DNA from: Dysgonamonadaceae bacterium
GTDB taxonomy: Bacteria > Bacteroidota > Bacteroidia > Bacteroidales > Azobacteroidaceae
Direction: 5' to 3'
Length of the DNA stretch: 9,133 nt
NCBI GenBank assembly: GCA_031282925.1
Contig: JAITCT010000212.1
Span: 1 to 9,133 of the forward strand
Part shown: piece after piece, positions 6,858-9,133 of the stretch
Position numbering within the stretch: position 1 is the first letter of the stretch
Layout of the letters: the number at the start of each line of letters is the position of its first letter
Notes under the pieces: generated by a model
Database searches by the model: none
Seen by the model: the letters and a program-made list of their open reading frames with translations, nothing else
What the model was told of the DNA's origin: nothing
Translations under genes and position numbers: made by a program

Positions 6858-8405
6858 TTAATAATTCAAATCTATTGCGATGTATTCCACCTTTTTGGTA
6901 TTCGGGTAGAGTCCGCGGATAAATAGTCCCCTGTTGTCAGGTTCCTGTTTGAGAATTGATTGAACGATTTTTATCAATTCGCCGGAAGTAGAGATACGTG
7001 TATCATTAGCTGTCAAAATGATAAACCCGTTTTTGATTCCGGCGGCTTTCAGTTTTCCGTCCGCCAAACCGGTAATTTCCACTCCGAAATTAATGCCCAG
7101 CCGCATTTTGTTTTCCCTGCTTAATTCTTTGAATGATGCGCCTAAGATATCTTCAGGCGATTGGTATTTTGTGATTTCCGTCGTTCCCTGGTCATTTTTC
7201 AATTCAACTTTGAAAGTCTTTTCGGAATTTCCGCGTTGAACCTGAACGTTTACCTTATCTCCCGGATTATAGCGGCTTAACAGGCCTTGCAAATCGGCGA
7301 AATTTTTCACTTTTACACTGTTGATAGCGGTAATAACATCCCCGATTTCGATTCCTGCTTTTTTCGCGGAACTGTTGGAGGCAAACCCGCCAATGTAAAC
7401 GCCTTCAGTCACTTTCAGTTTGTCAAACGTACCGGGATCGGTTTCTTTTAATACCGACAATTCGGTAACGCTCACACCCAGTAGCGCTCGTTGAACCGTA
7501 CCGTATTGCTTGATGTCGGTAACGACTTTTTTAACAATGCTAATGGGAATTGCAAAAGAGTATCCTATATAATTTCCTGTTTCAGTGTAAATTGCCGTAT
7601 TAATTCCGACTAATTCGCCACGGGTATTCACCAAAGCGCCTCCACTGTTTCCCGGATTTACGGCAGCATCGGTTTGAATATATGATTCGATTTTTTGCTG
7701 CATAACTTGTCCCTGCCTGTTGCCGTTAGGATTACGGGGGCTGGGATTGTTACCGAGAGAAATGTTCCCTCTGCCTTTTGCGCTTACGATTCCGGCCGTA
7801 ACCGTAGAACTCAGGTTAAACGGATTGCCGACAGCCAAAACCCATTCCCCGACTTTCAAAGCGTCGGAATCGCCAAACGGTATAACCGGCAAGTCTTTTC
7901 CGTCAATTTTCAACAAAGCGACATCGGTTGCTTCGTCGCGTCCGACCAGTTTAGCTTTGTACGTTTTGTCGCTGTTGGTTATAACTTCGATTTCATCGGC
8001 GCCGTCAATCACGTGATTGTTGGTTACGATATATCCATCGGTAGAAATGATCACGCCCGAACCGAAGCCTACGCGGGGTTGACGTTGATAATGCCGGTTC
8101 CCGCCTCCTCCGAAGAAAAATTCGAAAGGATCGAAATATTCCATCTGCTGCCTGTCGGAAGGACTCGGATTGGCGATTGATTTAATGTGGACAACACCAT
8201 TAATACTTTGTTCGGCGGCTTTTGTAAAATCGGTATTTTCAGCGGCGTCAGCGAAACCTACCGCACGGAAATTTCCCTGATTAAAAGGTTCCGCATAAAA
8301 TGTTCTCTTATTTTTATTCAGGTGTGAATAAGTTCCGACGGCGATAAAAGCGCTTAATAAACTTGCCGCAATAAAACCAAATAATAACTTCCAAGTAACT
8401 TTCAT
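6858..8405 (-). CDS. htrA: HtrA/DegP-family periplasmic serine protease with two PDZ domains
   Basis: An envelope protease/chaperone that degrades misfolded exported proteins. The 515-residue protein starts with a hydrophobic segment (about 5-26) acting as signal peptide or N-terminal anchor. The trypsin-like domain (about 60-295) carries the full triad: His131 in VTNNHVIDGAD, Asp161 in DEATDVALLKID, and Ser254 in NPGNSGGALVN, with the oxyanion-loop glycines intact. An aromatic and glycine-rich LA-type loop (about 88-110) precedes it. PDZ1 covers roughly 300-400, with GVYIGGFASNSSAKKAGIEIGDVI (335-358) marking the ligand groove. A more diverged PDZ2 covers about 418-512. Length and layout fit DegP/DegQ of Bacteroidetes. 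The gene is convergent with meaB. The ATG at 8403-8405 gives a proper signal sequence. No clear -33/-7 pair is visible upstream, so regulation cannot be read. Confidence 0.96.
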   Translation of the reverse strand: MKVTWKLLFGFIAASLLSAFIAVGTYSHLNKNKRTFYAEPFNQGNFRAVGFADAAENTDFTKAAEQSINGVVHIKSIANPSPSDRQQMEYFDPFEFFFGGGGNRHYQRQPRVGFGSGVIISTDGYIVTNNHVIDGADEIEVITNSDKTYKAKLVGRDEATDVALLKIDGKDLPVIPFGDSDALKVGEWVLAVGNPFNLSSTVTAGIVSAKGRGNISLGNNPSPRNPNGNRQGQVMQQKIESYIQTDAAVNPGNSGGALVNTRGELVGINTAIYTETGNYIGYSFAIPISIVKKVVTDIKQYGTVQRALLGVSVTELSVLKETDPGTFDKLKVTEGVYIGGFASNSSAKKAGIEIGDVITAINSVKVKNFADLQGLLSRYNPGDKVNVQVQRGNSEKTFKVELKNDQGTTEITKYQSPEDILGASFKELSRENKMRLGINFGVEITGLADGKLKAAGIKNGFIILTANDTRISTSGELIKIVQSILKQEPDNRGLFIRGLYPNTKKVEYIAIDLNY

Positions 8406-8665
8406 AATTTCAAATTGTTTAATGTAACTATTCTTTTTTTTAGTTCAGTCTCTAACAAATAACGTGCAGAATCTGTCTTTAGCATATATTTTAAACTATT
8501 TAACCGGGAAACGCAAGTCTTAACGCCGCTTAACAGACAAAATGGCAAACTTGTCGGAGCGCATCGTAATTGGGCAGATTCAAGAAACCTGTGCGTCAAA
8601 ATTATACTGTGCGCGGCATGGTTTTGTGTATCGGTTAATTCTTTTTTGAGGCGCTGTTTTTTCAT
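8402..8665 (-). CDS. Doubtful small ORF overlapping the htrA start
   Basis: An 87-codon frame runs from ATG at 8663-8665, and its TGA overlaps the htrA ATG by four bases (ATGA), the arrangement of translationally coupled genes. The start region is lysine-rich (MKKQRLKKELTDTQ) and the end is basic (LETELKKRIVTLNN). The middle (about residues 30-60, with several Cys and Ser) has low-complexity, random-translation character and I recognise no domain, signal peptide or membrane segment. It could be a real small protein, a uORF controlling htrA, or chance. An upstream TTG at 8674 extends it only into a palindrome. Confidence 0.22.
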   Translation of the reverse strand: MKKQRLKKELTDTQNHAAHSIILTHRFLESAQLRCAPTSLPFCLLSGVKTCVSRLNSLKYMLKTDSARYLLETELKKRIVTLNNLKL

Positions 8666-8672
8666 TGCAATC

Positions 8673-8713
8673 AATCCCGTCAGGGATTAAAGTTCGGTAG
8701 AAATGGTAGAAAT
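8673..8713. repeat. REP-like palindrome with tandem GGTAGAAAT tail
   Basis: A 6-bp perfect stem (AATCCC 8673-8678 with GGGATT 8683-8688, loop GTCA) is followed after seven bases by two tandem copies of GGTAGAAAT (8696-8704, 8705-8713). A short palindrome next to a conserved GTAG tetranucleotide is the layout of REP elements mobilised by RAYT transposases. Comparable palindrome-plus-GGTAGAAA sequences are, to my knowledge, dispersed in uncultured Bacteroidetes genomes. Confidence 0.55.
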
Positions 8714-8731
8714 GATTGATTCCTCCGGTTG

Positions 8732-8752
8732 GTGCGAGGCTGTGCCTCGCAC
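8732..8752. repeat. Perfect 9-bp hairpin
   Basis: GTGCGAGGC (8732-8740) pairs with GCCTCGCAC (8744-8752) around the loop TGT. No T-run follows on either strand, so this is a palindromic repeat and not a clear terminator. Confidence 0.7.
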
Positions 8753-8762
8753 AGTCTATTTA

Positions 8763-8779
8763 GACAGGTTCAACCTGTC
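8763..8779. repeat. Short palindrome
   Basis: GACAGGTT (8763-8770) and AACCTGTC (8772-8779) are exact complements separated by one base. It sits 10 bases after the preceding hairpin and looks like part of the same composite repeat. Confidence 0.65.
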
Positions 8780-8827
8780 AGGAGGTAATAAGGTTAGGGG
8801 AATACTGTCATAATTCATTCTACTGAG

Positions 8828-8918
8828 GTTGTTTTGTCGGTAAATCAGGTGAAAATAAGGTTTTGACTGCATTGGGGCATAAAACCTTATTTTAACCTGA
8901 TTCAAATAACAAAACAAC
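8828..8918. repeat. 91-base stem-loop of unknown function
   Basis: Three blocks pair in order: 8828-8837 with 8909-8918 (10 bp), 8843-8850 with 8895-8902 (8 bp) and 8852-8864 with 8881-8893 (13 bp). They are interrupted by one internal bulge and one mismatch, around a 16-base loop (8865-8880). The stem is AT-rich, and neither end is followed by a T-run. It could be a non-coding RNA fold, a processing site or a palindromic mobile repeat; nothing in the sequence decides between these. Confidence 0.75.
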
Positions 8919-8976
8919 AGGGAGGATTCCGCACAGCACCCCGCATGACGTTAGTAAAGCGGACTGTTCGGCTCAC

Positions 8977-9001
8977 CCCCAATCGCTGCGCTTCATTGGG
9001 G
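8977..9001. repeat. CCCCAAT hairpin, dispersed-repeat type
   Basis: CCCCAAT (8977-8983) pairs with ATTGGGG (8995-9001) around an 11-base loop rich in CGC/GC, and is followed by TTATTAATAT. This C-run palindrome plus TTATTAATAT layout resembles a dispersed intergenic repeat I know from Bacteroidetes genomes. That resemblance is from memory and unverified. Confidence 0.55.
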
Positions 9002-9028
9002 TTATTAATATCCGCCGTGTAACGCCGT

Positions 9029-9103
9029 GTTGTAAAAGAATTCATTTGTCATATTTTTGTCATGGTTTTTTTAAATCATTGTGAAAAAGTACCAATACTT
9101 TTG
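9029..9103 (+). promoter_or_regulatory. Two candidate Bacteroidetes -7 boxes upstream of the 9125 start
   Basis: TATTTTTG (9052-9059) and TACTTTTG (9096-9103) both match TAnnTTTG. The first has a partial -33 (GTTG, 9029-9032) at 19 bases. The second has no clear -33 but would give a start near 9108 and a leader of about 17 bases. An 8-base direct repeat TTTGTCAT (9045-9052, 9056-9063) overlaps the first box. Confidence 0.5.
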
Positions 9104-9124
9104 TCCCGTAAAATTTAAAGAATT

Positions 9125-9133
9125 ATGACAAAA
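9125..9133 (+). CDS. Possible start of a gene continuing beyond the window
   Basis: ATG ACA AAA (Met-Thr-Lys) follows an A-rich leader (AAATTTAAAGAATT) and a good -7 box, the usual look of a Bacteroidetes gene start. Only three codons are visible, so neither product nor reality of the gene can be judged. Confidence 0.4.

Noticed and set aside
7695..8180. 161-codon + strand frame opposite htrA
   Set aside because: It is antisense to the trypsin domain of an intact htrA, with no promoter and no recognisable domain.
8673..8779. CRISPR array or CRISPR-like repeats
   Set aside because: The palindromes differ from one another and the only direct repeat is a tandem 9-mer; there are no regularly spaced identical repeats and no cas genes.
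8406..9124. tRNA, rRNA or sigma-factor gene in the gap
   Set aside because: No cloverleaf, TTCRA T-loop or rRNA-like conserved segment was recognised, and no sigma-70 protein segment is encoded.

Overview
The window looks like chromosome from an uncultured or gut-type member of the Bacteroidota, most likely Bacteroidales. The signs are an archaeal/eukaryotic-style prolyl-tRNA synthetase, a DUF1573 secreted protein, MeaB with its Bacteroidales-like N-terminal leader, promoters of the Bacteroides TTTG / TAnnTTTG type, start codons without Shine-Dalgarno sequences, and a BspA-type leucine-rich-repeat surface protein. This assignment rests on family knowledge and not on a database search.

Layout. 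Bases 1-1754 (+) hold the 3' part of a BspA-like protein built from two near-duplicate LRR modules around a bacterial Ig-like (Big_2) domain. Bases 1755-2096 carry no gene but hold a nested palindromic, MITE/REP-like repeat cluster. A well-formed Bacteroidetes promoter (2097-2128) then drives proS (2166-3647, +), followed by an IMPACT/YigZ-family gene (3732-4367, +). The 84 bases between these two genes are almost entirely one long hairpin. After a weak terminator and a 237-base AT-rich gap with a promoter come a DUF1573 exported protein (4605-5675, +) and meaB (5672-6775, +), which overlap by four bases and so form an operon. Convergent to these is a complete HtrA/DegP-type periplasmic protease (6858-8405, -). 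Bases 8406-9124 contain at most one doubtful small ORF. Otherwise they hold a row of unrelated palindromes and a 91-base stem-loop, ending in promoter-like boxes and a start codon at 9125 whose gene lies outside the window.

How the genes relate. They are mostly housekeeping: charging of tRNA-Pro (ProRS), protection of the adenosylcobalamin-dependent methylmalonyl-CoA mutase used in succinate-propionate metabolism (MeaB), and envelope protein quality control (HtrA). The DUF1573 protein is predicted to be exported and its role is unknown. The BspA-like protein is an accessory surface or secreted protein. I found no defence, CRISPR, phage, integrase, transposase or biosynthetic system. The least explained material is the intergenic palindromes, several of which carry a GTAG/GGTAG motif like that of REP elements mobilised by RAYT transposases.
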